A stretch of 64,000 nt of DNA. It comes from Lacipirellulaceae bacterium (GTDB lineage Bacteria > Planctomycetota > Planctomycetia > Pirellulales > Lacipirellulaceae). Positions 1 through 8,255 of this stretch are shown here, piece after piece. The position numbers were made by a program, and so were the translations under genes. A model generated the notes under the pieces. The model had not been told where the DNA came from. It saw only the letters and a list, made by a program, of their open reading frames with translations, and did no database searches. Position 1 is the first letter of the stretch. Each line of letters begins with the position of its first letter. The DNA is taken from positions 806,001 to 870,000 of the forward strand of contig JAVJRG010000012.1 of NCBI GenBank assembly GCA_040218535.1, in the 5' to 3' direction.

Positions 1-85
1 CCTGCCGCTAGCCTCCTGAGTTCCCGCCACCTTGCCGCGCTCGCAGCCCCGTTGCGTGCCGCGGTCCCACCTCAAGAAAAACCAA

Positions 86-1027
86 ATGTTTCGTCTCGCG
101 CAGAGTCTCCGCTGGGTGCTAGTTGTTTGGGCAATCAGTGATCTGTCTGTTTGCTTGGTTAGTGCCAACGACAACGTCGCCCCAGGCCTAAAGACGAAGT
201 CCCAGGTGGAAAGCTGGACCCATGAGGGTGACATCGTGGCGGTCAAGCGAGCGACTGACGAGTTGCCGCTCTCCCATCAAGCGTCGAAGAACGAGTGGCA
301 ACTTTGGCCCGAGATGACTGACGAGTTCGAAGGCGAGGTGCTCGACGAAGCGAAGTGGATGCCCCGACATCGCTCATGGCAAGGTCGCCAGCCGGCTTGG
401 TTTAATCCCAAGAATGTGACGGTCAAGGCGGGGGAATTGCAACTCACCATGCGGAAAGAAGCCGCGCCTGAGAAGTTACGCCGCCGCGGCTATCACACTT
501 ATAGTTCAGCCGCCGTGCATGCCCGCGAGAAAGTCCTCTACGGCTACTTTGAGGTCTGTGCCCAACCGATGAATTCCGCAGGGTCCAGTTCGTTCTGGTT
601 TGCTGGCAACGGCAACGGTTGGCGGACGGAGATCGACGTGTTTGAACTAAGCGCGAAAGCAAAAGGCTTTGAGCGACGCTATAACATGAATCTCCATGTG
701 TTCTACACGCCCGAGTCGCGCAAGCACTGGAATGTCGGCGACCACTGGCAGACGCCTTGGAAATTGGCCGATGACTTCCACGTCTACGGCCTCGATTGGA
801 ACGAGCATGAGATCGTCTACTACGTCGATGGCGTCGCAGTCCGGAAAGTCGAGAACACCCATTGGCATCAACCGCTCTATATGATCTTCGATTCGGAAAC
901 GATGCCCGACTGGCTGGGCCTGCCCGCGGATGAAGATCTTCCTTCAACGTATCGCGTGAAGTACGTGCGGAGTTGGAAGCGGGCTGAGGTAAAGTCTGAA
1001 CCGGTGAAAGCGGCGGCGGTGAACTGA
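86..1027 (+). CDS. Exported GH16 family glycoside hydrolase
   Basis: A 313-residue exported glycosidase of family 16 (agarase, carrageenase and laminarinase type), which cleaves beta-linked galactans or glucans. The catalytic ExDxxE motif is visible as EIDVFE, with E172, D174 and E177 as nucleophile, helper and acid/base. Flanking GYFEV and SSFWF segments also fit the family. The ATG at 86 is preferred over one at 32 because it begins directly with a signal peptide (MFRLAQSLRW onward, cleaved near VSA-ND). The substrate cannot be read from the sequence; the ExDxxE spacing is the one found in marine galactanases. The neighbour downstream is convergent. Confidence 0.85.
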   Translation: MFRLAQSLRWVLVVWAISDLSVCLVSANDNVAPGLKTKSQVESWTHEGDIVAVKRATDELPLSHQASKNEWQLWPEMTDEFEGEVLDEAKWMPRHRSWQGRQPAWFNPKNVTVKAGELQLTMRKEAAPEKLRRRGYHTYSSAAVHAREKVLYGYFEVCAQPMNSAGSSSFWFAGNGNGWRTEIDVFELSAKAKGFERRYNMNLHVFYTPESRKHWNVGDHWQTPWKLADDFHVYGLDWNEHEIVYYVDGVAVRKVENTHWHQPLYMIFDSETMPDWLGLPADEDLPSTYRVKYVRSWKRAEVKSEPVKAAAVN

Positions 1028-1071
1028 ACTAGCCTGCGAGTGCGAATATCTGCACGCGTACCGTCGAGATC

Positions 1072-1139
1072 AAAAAAAAGCCCGTGAACACCTAGTTGAG
1101 CGACAAGAGCAAGTGTCGCTCACCACGCAATTCACGGGC
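1072..1139 (-). terminator. Intrinsic terminator of the minus-strand PEP-CTERM gene
   Basis: Outer arms GCCCGTGAA (1080-1088) and TTCACGGGC (1131-1139) and inner arms TGAGCGACA (1097-1105) and TGTCGCTCA (1114-1122) are perfect inverted repeats. Eight A residues at 1072-1079 become a T run after the hairpin on the minus strand. It lies between two convergent genes, so it may also stop the plus-strand GH16 transcript. Confidence 0.8.
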
Positions 1140-1169
1140 GTATGAACCAACTGGCCCTTAGCGAATCAA

Positions 1170-1793
1170 TCAGCAAGCATAGCGCCAACGTTGGGTGGTC
1201 AGGCCTGCAACCAACAGCAAACCTAGCGACAGGGTCGAGGGCTCGGGGACCGTGCTGATCGTATCGAAGATCAGCCAGCGTGGGTCTGAGTTGAAGAACT
1301 CGACCTGGATCGACTCAAAGTCAGGGTTGGGCCTAATTTCGAAATCATCGTAGCGATGAAAGGCGTTGGGAACCCCAGGCACGGGCGTGATTGGACCTGA
1401 ATCGACCAGTGCAATTGATCCGCCAGGAACATTGGGACTCACATTGATCGTTACGGTTTGTGCATCACCGGTCTGCCCGAACCAACTGTACTGAATCCGC
1501 ATCAGCTTTAGTGGCAGATCGTCAATGTAGTTGGGTAACTCGACTTGATAAAAAGGAGCTCCCGTTGGATCTTGTGTGATCGTGGCAGGTAGGGGAAAGA
1601 GTGGGAAAGTTGGATTTGCTCCTTCAGAGAACGAATCGAGGTTCGCTTGACCTTGTAAATCGAACTTGGCCAACACGCTGTTTGGGTCACCTCGGAAAGG
1701 AGCCGGTTCCAAATCATCACCAGCGGCAAAATCGACGCTGATGAATCCAGCAAGACAGAAAGCAAGCACTGGTAACGCAATCAGTTTTTTCAT
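1170..1793 (-). CDS. PEP-CTERM sorting domain protein
   Basis: A 207-residue exported protein. It has an N-terminal signal peptide (MKKLIALPVLAFCLAGF) and a C-terminal exosortase signal: VPEPS, a hydrophobic stretch and a basic end with QRWRY. The middle is about 150 residues of beta-rich sequence with no motif I recognise. PEP-CTERM proteins are exported and then cut and anchored or released by exosortase; no exosortase gene is in this window. The ATG at 1793 is chosen over an upstream in-frame start at 1982 because it begins the signal peptide and follows a GGGGAT ribosome-binding sequence. A strong terminator follows. Confidence 0.8.
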   Translation of the reverse strand: MKKLIALPVLAFCLAGFISVDFAAGDDLEPAPFRGDPNSVLAKFDLQGQANLDSFSEGANPTFPLFPLPATITQDPTGAPFYQVELPNYIDDLPLKLMRIQYSWFGQTGDAQTVTINVSPNVPGGSIALVDSGPITPVPGVPNAFHRYDDFEIRPNPDFESIQVEFFNSDPRWLIFDTISTVPEPSTLSLGLLLVAGLTTQRWRYAC

Positions 1794-2329
1794 GAGAATA
1801 TCCCCAGAAAAGTAAGCAACACACCCTGAAAGCCGGGCGCAAAAGCTTTGCCGTTTCTCTGTCTCAGGTCGCAATGAACTCTCGAATGCAAGGCAGCTTA
1901 TGGTGCCGATTGCAGCGAATCCAACTGACCGATCAACACGATATCCTAGCAGAGGTGTGCCCTTTTGTGCCAATCGATTCACACTGGGGTGCCCAAACTA
2001 ATCGGCCCTTCCGCGGAGGGGTAAACTCTCCGTCGTTAACTAATGTAATGGAGGCGGTTCGAGGTTATCCTTGTTGCAAAGTCAAGCTATGCCTTGGCTT
2101 CCGGGCGAGTGGCTAAGTTTCGACTGCCTGATGATTTCTCGAAACCGACGATTTCCTTTTTGATTCAGGACGCATTGATTGGTCCGAACTTCTTGCGACC
2201 AGTCCCTGAACCGCCAATGGTAGCGATGCTATTGGTTGTAGTCAGCAAACTTGACTCGTAGGATTACCACGAGGCTTCAAACGACCGTGTCGAGCCACTC
2301 AAAACAGCTCGTTGACTGAGGGAGTTCGT
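1794..2329. other. Intergenic region, 536 bases
   Basis: Upstream region of the minus-strand PEP-CTERM gene. I see no convincing gene, RNA or repeat in it; the short open frames on the plus strand lack ribosome-binding sites and protein-like composition. Confidence 0.5.
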
Positions 2330-3121
2330 TCAGCGTTTGTCACGAACTTTCCACACCACTTCAATCATTTCGAAGCCCTGCGGATCGTACACTTTCAGCT
2401 CCTCACGATTGCGAGGATACCAGTCATTCGTTCCGAAGTACGCTTCGGTCAGCTCTGCGAAATATTCTTCTTGATTGGTCGCCGCATACGCACGTACTTT
2501 TTTCTTAGGGTCAGATCGGTCTGGAACTTTCAAGTAAAGCTTCGCAGCCATGGCGTTTTGGTAGGCGTTCTTCACAGTCGGGTGATCGAGTTTTAAGTGA
2601 AGGTTGTGATAGGCGTGGGATAATTCGTGCAAGATGGTCATCGGCCCCCATTCGAAGACGCGATGCTCGTAGAGGACTGCCTTTGGGTTAATCACATGAA
2701 CTCCCGGAGCCATATGGGGATTCAGCCCGTGGCTTCTGAGCCACTGTTTGCTGCGGTGAAACGGGATCACTCCGTTCTCGCCCTTGCGAAAGGGATACGT
2801 CTTCTCGTGACTCACCCAGACCGGCACGGCTTTCAAGAACTTGAGCGGCTTATCAGGAACGACCTTCTCGATGTGTGCAAAGCTCTTTACTAGCTCGGCG
2901 TTCAGGTCAACGAGCAGCTTCTCGTCTTTGATCAGCGCCTGCTCAATATAAATCGTCCAGCCACGAACGAGGCTCTTCTGATAGGTCCAGGTCTTCTCAC
3001 CATCGCGGAAGACCACGTCTTCGCGGACGATCTTTGCTTCCTGCGGGGTAGCAAAACCCTGCCCTGAGCAGAATAGAGATATCATTGCTGTAGGGAGAAA
3101 CGCAATGAGTTTTTTCATCAT
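2330..3121 (-). CDS. Exported zinc metallopeptidase-like protein (HExxH)
   Basis: A 263-residue protein with a signal peptide (MMKKLIAFLPTAMISLFCSG, cleaved near GFA-TP). It contains a zinc-binding HELSH (H165, E166, H169) followed about 50 residues later by an E-rich motif, NQEEYFAEL, that could give the third ligand (E219 or E223). This arrangement resembles gluzincins of the lethal-factor or MtfA type, where a Glu in a FAE context completes the site. Substrate unknown. A nearly identical copy of its last 15 codons lies alone at 5647-5701, a sign that a paralogue once existed nearby. Confidence 0.7.
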   Translation of the reverse strand: MMKKLIAFLPTAMISLFCSGQGFATPQEAKIVREDVVFRDGEKTWTYQKSLVRGWTIYIEQALIKDEKLLVDLNAELVKSFAHIEKVVPDKPLKFLKAVPVWVSHEKTYPFRKGENGVIPFHRSKQWLRSHGLNPHMAPGVHVINPKAVLYEHRVFEWGPMTILHELSHAYHNLHLKLDHPTVKNAYQNAMAAKLYLKVPDRSDPKKKVRAYAATNQEEYFAELTEAYFGTNDWYPRNREELKVYDPQGFEMIEVVWKVRDKR

Positions 3122-3367
3122 TGGTGTCAGATCGTTTTATGTGATCTCTGCTAGTATAGAGTCTTATTCAAGACACGCAGACTACCGTCATAGGCAAAAA
3201 ATAGCGAAGTTCAATGTAGTTGCTGAACCTCGAGTTGTCACTCTTGCCGGTGAGAAACGAAGCTGTTCTTGCTGATCTCTAACGAGGATGTCTCGACCAA
3301 CTTGAACTAAGTAGATCTGTCAGACTTCAAAGGCTATTTCGCCCTATTATGTGTCATTGCAAAGAAC

Positions 3368-4045
3368 TCATCCAAACAACACCTTCCACACCAGCTTAGC
3401 CACGACAACGTAAGCGTTGCCCCAAGCATCGTCGCGGAAGAATTGCACTTCTAAGCCTCGGCTGCCGATGAACGGTCGCAGCAGCCAAGCGAGTTGGATC
3501 GCCACGAACACGTAAACCACGCCCCATGCTAGTAGCATCTGACGATGACGCGGGTTGCGTGCGATGAGGGGACGGTAATGGGAACGGAGTAACGCCTGTC
3601 CTGCGAGGCTGGCGATAGCAAACATTAATCCGTTGAACGCGAGTGATTGCGAGTGACTGATTGTTGAAGCGTAACAGAGCAGTGTCAACGGAGCCAGCGA
3701 AGCGAGCGTGATTGCCAGTCCGGCTTGGGCAGTGAACAGTGCTCGGACAGCGGCTGCGAAATCATCTCGCAGCCCGAGTAGTGTACAGAGGACAAAGAAT
3801 GTGGGCAGCGTGATGAGAAACGAACCGGTCAGTAGCAGAGGCGCTTTGATCGCGGAGTAGAGCACTTGTTGCTCCCAGCCTGGCAAGCCCGCCAAACCGC
3901 GGAAACTGCCCATTACGCCGCCGTAGAGAAACGCGAATGCGAGGATGCACGCCAGCAAACGGCCAAGAGTACGCGAACCCTGATCCGGCTGGACGGTCCA
4001 TCGTGCGCGACGAAGCACGTCATCGGCCGTTTGGAAGGCAGGCAC
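3368..4045 (-). CDS. Multi-pass membrane protein, second of a tandem paralogous pair
   Basis: A 225-residue integral membrane protein with about five or six hydrophobic segments. I do not recognise a named family; Yip1-type topology is possible. It shares landmarks with the upstream gene: LYGGxMGSF in the first membrane segment, a Lys-x-Pro-Leu then TLP segment in the second, and LLRPFIG followed by FFRDD near the C-terminus. The start is GTG at 4045, three bases after the upstream stop, with an AAGGG ribosome-binding sequence inside the end of the upstream gene, so the two are translationally coupled. Confidence 0.65.
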   Translation of the reverse strand: MPAFQTADDVLRRARWTVQPDQGSRTLGRLLACILAFAFLYGGVMGSFRGLAGLPGWEQQVLYSAIKAPLLLTGSFLITLPTFFVLCTLLGLRDDFAAAVRALFTAQAGLAITLASLAPLTLLCYASTISHSQSLAFNGLMFAIASLAGQALLRSHYRPLIARNPRHRQMLLAWGVVYVFVAIQLAWLLRPFIGSRGLEVQFFRDDAWGNAYVVVAKLVWKVLFG

Positions 4046-4048
4046 GAT

Positions 4049-4933
4049 TTACCCTTCAAAGAGAAGTTGCTTGAGGGCGCCAAAGACCGCGGCAAAAAAG
4101 TTTGAATCGCGCTCGCGGAAGAATGTGAAGGGCAAGTCCGGATTTCCCACGAAGGGACGCAGCACCCAACCCATTTGCGCACCAACTAACGAAAACAAGA
4201 CGATCCAGCAGCGAAAGACGACACGCGTCGAGCTCCCCAGCACTTGACCGCGTGGCATGTCGAGTGCGCTGGGTTCCAAGGTTGGTTTCTCTTTCGCGAC
4301 ATCGGCTTGACGCGTGTCCGACGCAATCTTTTTATCTGAGGTGATTTTCGTTTTGGTGTGAGCGGAATCTGTCGGTAGTCCGCGGTGTTCACTTTTGGTA
4401 AGGCGATGCAACGTCTGCAGTAGAAAGAGCATCCCCAGGACACCCGCGACCGTAAACGCCGCGACATTCAGGAGGAGAATGAACGAATAGCTGGTCGTGG
4501 TGAGCGAGAAGAAGATAATGATCGCCCCCAACGAAGCCAGCACCGCGATGTTCACGCTCATCGCCGCCACTAGCAGGCGAGTCATCCCCAGCAGCGTTAA
4601 ACGCGAACCAACTAATGCGTTAAAGACGTAAAGCGAAGGAAGCGTGACCAGCAGAGTGAGCAGGAATAACGCGGGCGTTTTCACCATAGAGGCGAGAATC
4701 TGCTTCAACGGTCCGTAGGGATCAACCAGGGTCGGAGCCGTTTCCTTGAGTAGAGAAAACGAACCCATACAAAGCCCGTACAGCATGGCGAGCAGCACGG
4801 CAATGATGCTCAGCCCTTTAGCTGAGACATCCAGTTTGTTGTCATCAAGAGCTTCTAGCTGGGTCGCTTCACCGCGCAGCAGTCGATCGAGCTCCGCCAG
4901 TCGTTGGCGGAAGAAGGGAGCAAGGCGTTTCAT
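4049..4933 (-). CDS. Multi-pass membrane protein, first of a tandem paralogous pair
   Basis: A 294-residue integral membrane protein with a cytoplasmic-looking N-terminus rich in Arg and Glu, about five membrane segments, and a hydrophilic Lys/Thr/Asp-rich loop around residues 175-225 that its partner lacks. Conserved landmarks shared with the gene at 3368-4045 are LYGxCMGSF, KTPALF with TLP, and VLRPFVG followed by FFRERD. The two genes are separated by three bases and probably form one complex. Function unknown. Confidence 0.65.
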   Translation of the reverse strand: MKRLAPFFRQRLAELDRLLRGEATQLEALDDNKLDVSAKGLSIIAVLLAMLYGLCMGSFSLLKETAPTLVDPYGPLKQILASMVKTPALFLLTLLVTLPSLYVFNALVGSRLTLLGMTRLLVAAMSVNIAVLASLGAIIIFFSLTTTSYSFILLLNVAAFTVAGVLGMLFLLQTLHRLTKSEHRGLPTDSAHTKTKITSDKKIASDTRQADVAKEKPTLEPSALDMPRGQVLGSSTRVVFRCWIVLFSLVGAQMGWVLRPFVGNPDLPFTFFRERDSNFFAAVFGALKQLLFEG

Positions 4934-5157
4934 GCCGGAGAGATTTCGCTTCGAGGAGGGAGATGTGAGTGCAATGTTGCCTGTTCTGCTGCCTCATCAA
5001 CCATACGCATCCCAACTCACGTAGGTTCATGAGCCCTCGAGAGAATTCCCCCGAGCGATTCCACGCCGCTCGGACATTCGCATCCTCGGACAAACGGACG
5101 TATACTTGACGAACCAGCGATAGGACGACGCCATTGGATTCTAGAGAGAATTGTCGA

Positions 5158-5408
5158 TGAACTTGTCACCGGAAGCAGAATCGATTCTTGAAGAGGTCCG
5201 ATGTTTGCGTGAAAGACGCGAGCGAGATCTCCAACGTGATCTGCACATAATCGATGCGGCCTACGACCGTCACATTCGCCGCATCCAGGCAACGGCGGTT
5301 TGGAATCGCACGAGTTGCACCTGCTTTTCTAGCAAGCCATTCTGCCTTCGTCGGTTCTGCAATCGCCGGTTGAGATGGGCTCGCCGACGATTTAGTAGCG
5401 GCAGATAG
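5158..5408 (+). CDS. Possible small or truncated hypothetical protein
   Basis: An 83-codon frame starting with ATG at 5158 after a GAGAGAAT sequence. The first 45 residues look like a real charged helix (MNLSPEAESILEEV, then RERRERDLQRDL and DAAYDRHIRRI). The remainder turns into Arg- and Cys-rich sequence typical of a wrong reading frame, suggesting a frameshift around 5290. I recognise no family. It may be the start of a decayed gene rather than a functional one. Confidence 0.3.
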
Positions 5409-5646
5409 ATCTTCGTGATCAAGTCAACCGGTAGTCTCCTGCCGAGCCCGCTTCTCAAGACTGAGCATCGGTTGCGCCTGATCGTCGCCAACGAGCGTGC
5501 CTTGAATTCGATTGCTCTGGCAATTCCGTGCCCTCGGGTCGTTCGCCTAGACGAGACCCCTTCGGGTTATCGGTGGGGAATCGAACGGAAAGAAGTCTTG
5601 TTGCAACGCGAAAGCATAACACGCCAGCGATGAGTCAAGGTTGAAT

Positions 5647-5701
5647 TCAATCACCACGAACTTTCCACACCACTTCAATGATTTCGAAGCCCTGCGGATC
5701 G
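5647..5701 (-). pseudogene. Orphan 3' fragment of a metallopeptidase gene
   Basis: Bases 5655-5701 match 2341-2387, the 3' end of the HExxH peptidase gene, with a single mismatch over 47 bases. The minus-strand frame reads [17 protein letters not shown] followed by TGA, against [18 protein letters not shown] in the intact gene. The reading frame is interrupted by stop codons just upstream, so only the tail remains. It indicates a deleted paralogue or a partial duplication about 3.3 kb away. Confidence 0.7.
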
Positions 5702-5961
5702 CAAACGATACTGAAGCGTCAGCGAAGGAAACGAGCTACAGCGTTGTCCTTTGCTTACGAGGATTAGGCAGCTCAGGGGCTTTCCCTCAGCCCTGCAAAG
5801 CCAGTCAATCAGGTCGAGTTAGTAGGGCATTTACCAGCTCGTTTCTCGATTCCCGCAAAGCGCTTTTCGCGGGAGGTTTCGCAGGCCATAATGGGGTTCC
5901 CACCGGGCACCATCCGGGAGAGTATCACATCCAACTCACGACTGAGCGAGTAGCCACGATA

Positions 5962-6738
5962 ATGCATTTCAACAAGAAGACGTCCCCTGTTCGCATCGCC
6001 TGTTGGGCCTGTCTTGTAGGCCTCGGTGCCGCCTTGTTGGTAGCAGGCTTTGTCCCCGCTGCTGATGCGAAGCATCACGCTGAGGATTCGCAAGGCAAGA
6101 CGAAAGCTGCACCTTTGTTCAACGGGAAGAATCTCAAGGGTTGGGTCAAGCGCGGTGGCAAGGCCGTCTATGCTGTCGAGGGTGACACAATCGTCGGCAC
6201 GTCCGTCGTGAACACGCCAAACACATTTCTCTGCACGGAGAAAGATTACACGGACTTTCTGCTTGAGCTCGACTTCATGGTCGACGACGGCCTGAACTCA
6301 GGCATTCAAATTCGCAGCAATGTCTTTGACGAAACCAAGCAAATCGAAATCACCGATCAGGATGGCAGGAAAGTCAAAAAGAAGATCCCTGCCGGTCGCG
6401 TGCACGGCTACCAAGTGGAAATCGATACGTCGGAGCGTTCCTGGTCCGCTGGCATCTACGACGAAGCCCGTCGCGGCTGGCTCAACGATCTGGCAGGCGA
6501 GGAGAATAAGGCAGCACGCGAAGCGTTCAAGCACAATGAGTGGAACCATTACAAGATCCGCTGCGTAGGCGATTCGATCAAGACCTGGATCAACGGCGTC
6601 CCCGCTGCTGATCTGAAAGACGACGTGACCGCCAAGGGCTTCATCGCGCTGCAAGTGCACAACATTCCTAACAAGAAACTCGAAGGGACGAAGGTCCGCT
6701 GGAAGAACATCATGCTGACGGACTTGTCAAAGAAGTAG
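5962..6738 (+). CDS. DUF1080 (3-keto-disaccharide hydrolase-like) exported protein
   Basis: A 258-residue protein with a signal peptide ([20 protein letters not shown], cleaved near ADA-KH) and one DUF1080 domain. Family landmarks are the opening [10 protein letters not shown], the segment [19 protein letters not shown], and the late [11 protein letters not shown] and [12 protein letters not shown]1080 proteins adopt a concanavalin-like fold, and some members are 3-keto-disaccharide hydrolases. They are greatly expanded in planctomycetes and act outside the cytoplasm. The ATG at 5962 is chosen because it begins the signal peptide; an open frame continues upstream to 5641 but is not protein-like. 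Confidence 0.88.
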   Translation: MHFNKKTSPVRIACWACLVGLGAALLVAGFVPAADAKHHAEDSQGKTKAAPLFNGKNLKGWVKRGGKAVYAVEGDTIVGTSVVNTPNTFLCTEKDYTDFLLELDFMVDDGLNSGIQIRSNVFDETKQIEITDQDGRKVKKKIPAGRVHGYQVEIDTSERSWSAGIYDEARRGWLNDLAGEENKAAREAFKHNEWNHYKIRCVGDSIKTWINGVPAADLKDDVTAKGFIALQVHNIPNKKLEGTKVRWKNIMLTDLSKK

Positions 6739-6970
6739 GGCGAAATCGTAGAGGCGGTTTTTACCCAAAATCTCTATGCGTTTCTTGTGATCTGTTTCGG
6801 CATTCCGGTCAACAAAAGGCTGGTTTCGCCTACTCCAACCGGCTAGCATGAGGAAGTCTCTTTGGAGCGTCGCTGCTTCTTGGCGTCGCCTGTGATGTTC
6901 AAGCCGCGTGGTTTTCTTGCGCCTTGGATCGGTTCGTCATATTCGCTGGAATATCAACTTGGAGGGTCTA

Positions 6971-8155
6971 ATGAAACCAACAACTCGACGAGCGCTTCGA
7001 CGCGCTAGTCGGTTCAGGAAGTTTGCCACTCGTCTACTTGGCCAGAGCCTCGCGATCATCTCAGTCGTGTGCATTGTTTCCGCTGAAGCTGCACAAGCCG
7101 TGGTTTCCGATCCGACACAATCGACTTACTACTCGTGGATGCCAGAGCATGGCTCCAGTGAATTCCGACTGCGGGAGACGGTACCCCATGAGCTCAATGG
7201 CTTTGGTATCACCCTGAACGCAGGTGCGGGCCTGCAAGCGAACCCAGCCGCGCTGGCTGCCTTTCAGCGTGCAGTAGATGCTTGGGAGGCGGTGATTGCC
7301 GATCCGATCACGATCACGATTGATGCCGATCTGGCATCGCTTCCGGCGGGAGTGCTTGGCCAAGCGAGTTCGGTCACGCTGCAGGCGGGCTACGACCTTA
7401 TTCGTAACCAAATGGTGCTTGATGCGGCTGATGAAGCGGATGACCTCATCACCGCGTTCCTGCCCACTTCAGCAAACGCCCTGTTCGAACTGCCGTTGGG
7501 CTTTGGTCTTTCGGGCGATGTGAGTGCGACGAAGGCGAACCTCAAAGCGCTAGGCTTTGCAGGACTCGATAATGTCTTTGGGGCCACGGATGCGATGATT
7601 ACCTTTAGCACCAACTTCAATTTCGACTTTGACAATAGCGACGGAGTCGTGGGATTCGATTTCGAAACCGTCGCCGCCCATGAAATCGGCCACGCTCTCG
7701 GATTCATCTCAGAGGTCGATCTTGTGGATGCCGCTCTAGATGCCGGAACGACAGTCAGTGATTTGGCCCCTTCGACCGTTGATCTCTTTCGCTTCGATAG
7801 CAGCGGTGCCAACGACCCCTCGAATCCGGCGGAGTTCACCACCCTTCCCCGTTCCCTGGTTCCGGGAAGTGACGATTCCTTTGATCAGATCACTAGCCTT
7901 TTTGGAGGTGACGCCGAAATCCGCTTGTCGACCGGTCGCACCCAAGGTGATGGCGAACAAGCAAGCCACTTCAAAGACTTCCTCGGTCTCGGGCTGTTCG
8001 ATCCGACCCTACCCCCAGGAGTCGTCGTGCCGATTGGGCCGAACGATCTTCGCACGCTCGATCTGATCGGTTACGAAATCACGCAAGTTCCCGAGCCGAC
8101 GACTGCTCTGCTGCTTGCAGTGGGAGTTTGCGGACTTCTAACGAGGCGCATCTGA
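6971..8155 (+). CDS. PEP-CTERM metalloprotease (HEIGHALGF)
   Basis: A 394-residue exported protein. A long basic N-terminal region precedes the signal peptide hydrophobic core (LAIISVVCIVSA). The zinc site is HEIGHALGF with H237, E238 and H241 followed by xxExD, the layout of the metzincin-like PEP-CTERM metalloproteases I associate with NF038122. The C-terminus carries VPEPT, a hydrophobic helix and TRRI, so it is sorted by exosortase. The ATG at 6971 follows a clear GGAGGG at 6961-6966, which rules out the in-frame upstream start at 6908. A second, unrelated PEP-CTERM protease lies at 51801-52655. Confidence 0.85.
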   Translation: MKPTTRRALRRASRFRKFATRLLGQSLAIISVVCIVSAEAAQAVVSDPTQSTYYSWMPEHGSSEFRLRETVPHELNGFGITLNAGAGLQANPAALAAFQRAVDAWEAVIADPITITIDADLASLPAGVLGQASSVTLQAGYDLIRNQMVLDAADEADDLITAFLPTSANALFELPLGFGLSGDVSATKANLKALGFAGLDNVFGATDAMITFSTNFNFDFDNSDGVVGFDFETVAAHEIGHALGFISEVDLVDAALDAGTTVSDLAPSTVDLFRFDSSGANDPSNPAEFTTLPRSLVPGSDDSFDQITSLFGGDAEIRLSTGRTQGDGEQASHFKDFLGLGLFDPTLPPGVVVPIGPNDLRTLDLIGYEITQVPEPTTALLLAVGVCGLLTRRI

Positions 8156-8161
8156 GATTTG

Positions 8162-8238
8162 GGGTGGCTGGGGACAGCTTGAGGCTGCCCCCAGTTTCCA
8201 AATGACTGGGGGCTCGCGGGGCTCGTCCCCAGCCACCC
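8162..8238. repeat. Long imperfect palindrome between convergent genes
   Basis: GGGTGGCTGGGGAC (8162-8175) pairs perfectly with GTCCCCAGCCACCC (8225-8238), and an inner CTGCCCCCAGT pairs with ACTGGGGG. It sits between two convergent genes and may terminate both. A related GTGGCTGGGG palindrome occurs at 45105-45180. Confidence 0.75.
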
Positions 8239-8255
8239 TGCAATCGAAACAGCTC

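Larger units (their letters stand above)
4934..5961. other. Gene-poor stretch with decayed coding fragments
   Basis: About 1 kb between the membrane-protein pair and the DUF1080 gene. It holds a possible short coding remnant (5158-5408) and the orphan 3' end of a metallopeptidase gene (5647-5701). I see no intact gene of normal length. Confidence 0.5.

Noticed and set aside
444-947. A long open frame on the minus strand inside the GH16 gene
   Set aside because: Its sequence is Arg/Ser-rich with no protein-like pattern, and the GH16 catalytic motif lies in the plus-strand frame.
5415-5633. A 72-codon plus-strand frame in the decayed region
   Set aside because: No ribosome-binding site and composition unlike a protein; probably chance or relic sequence.
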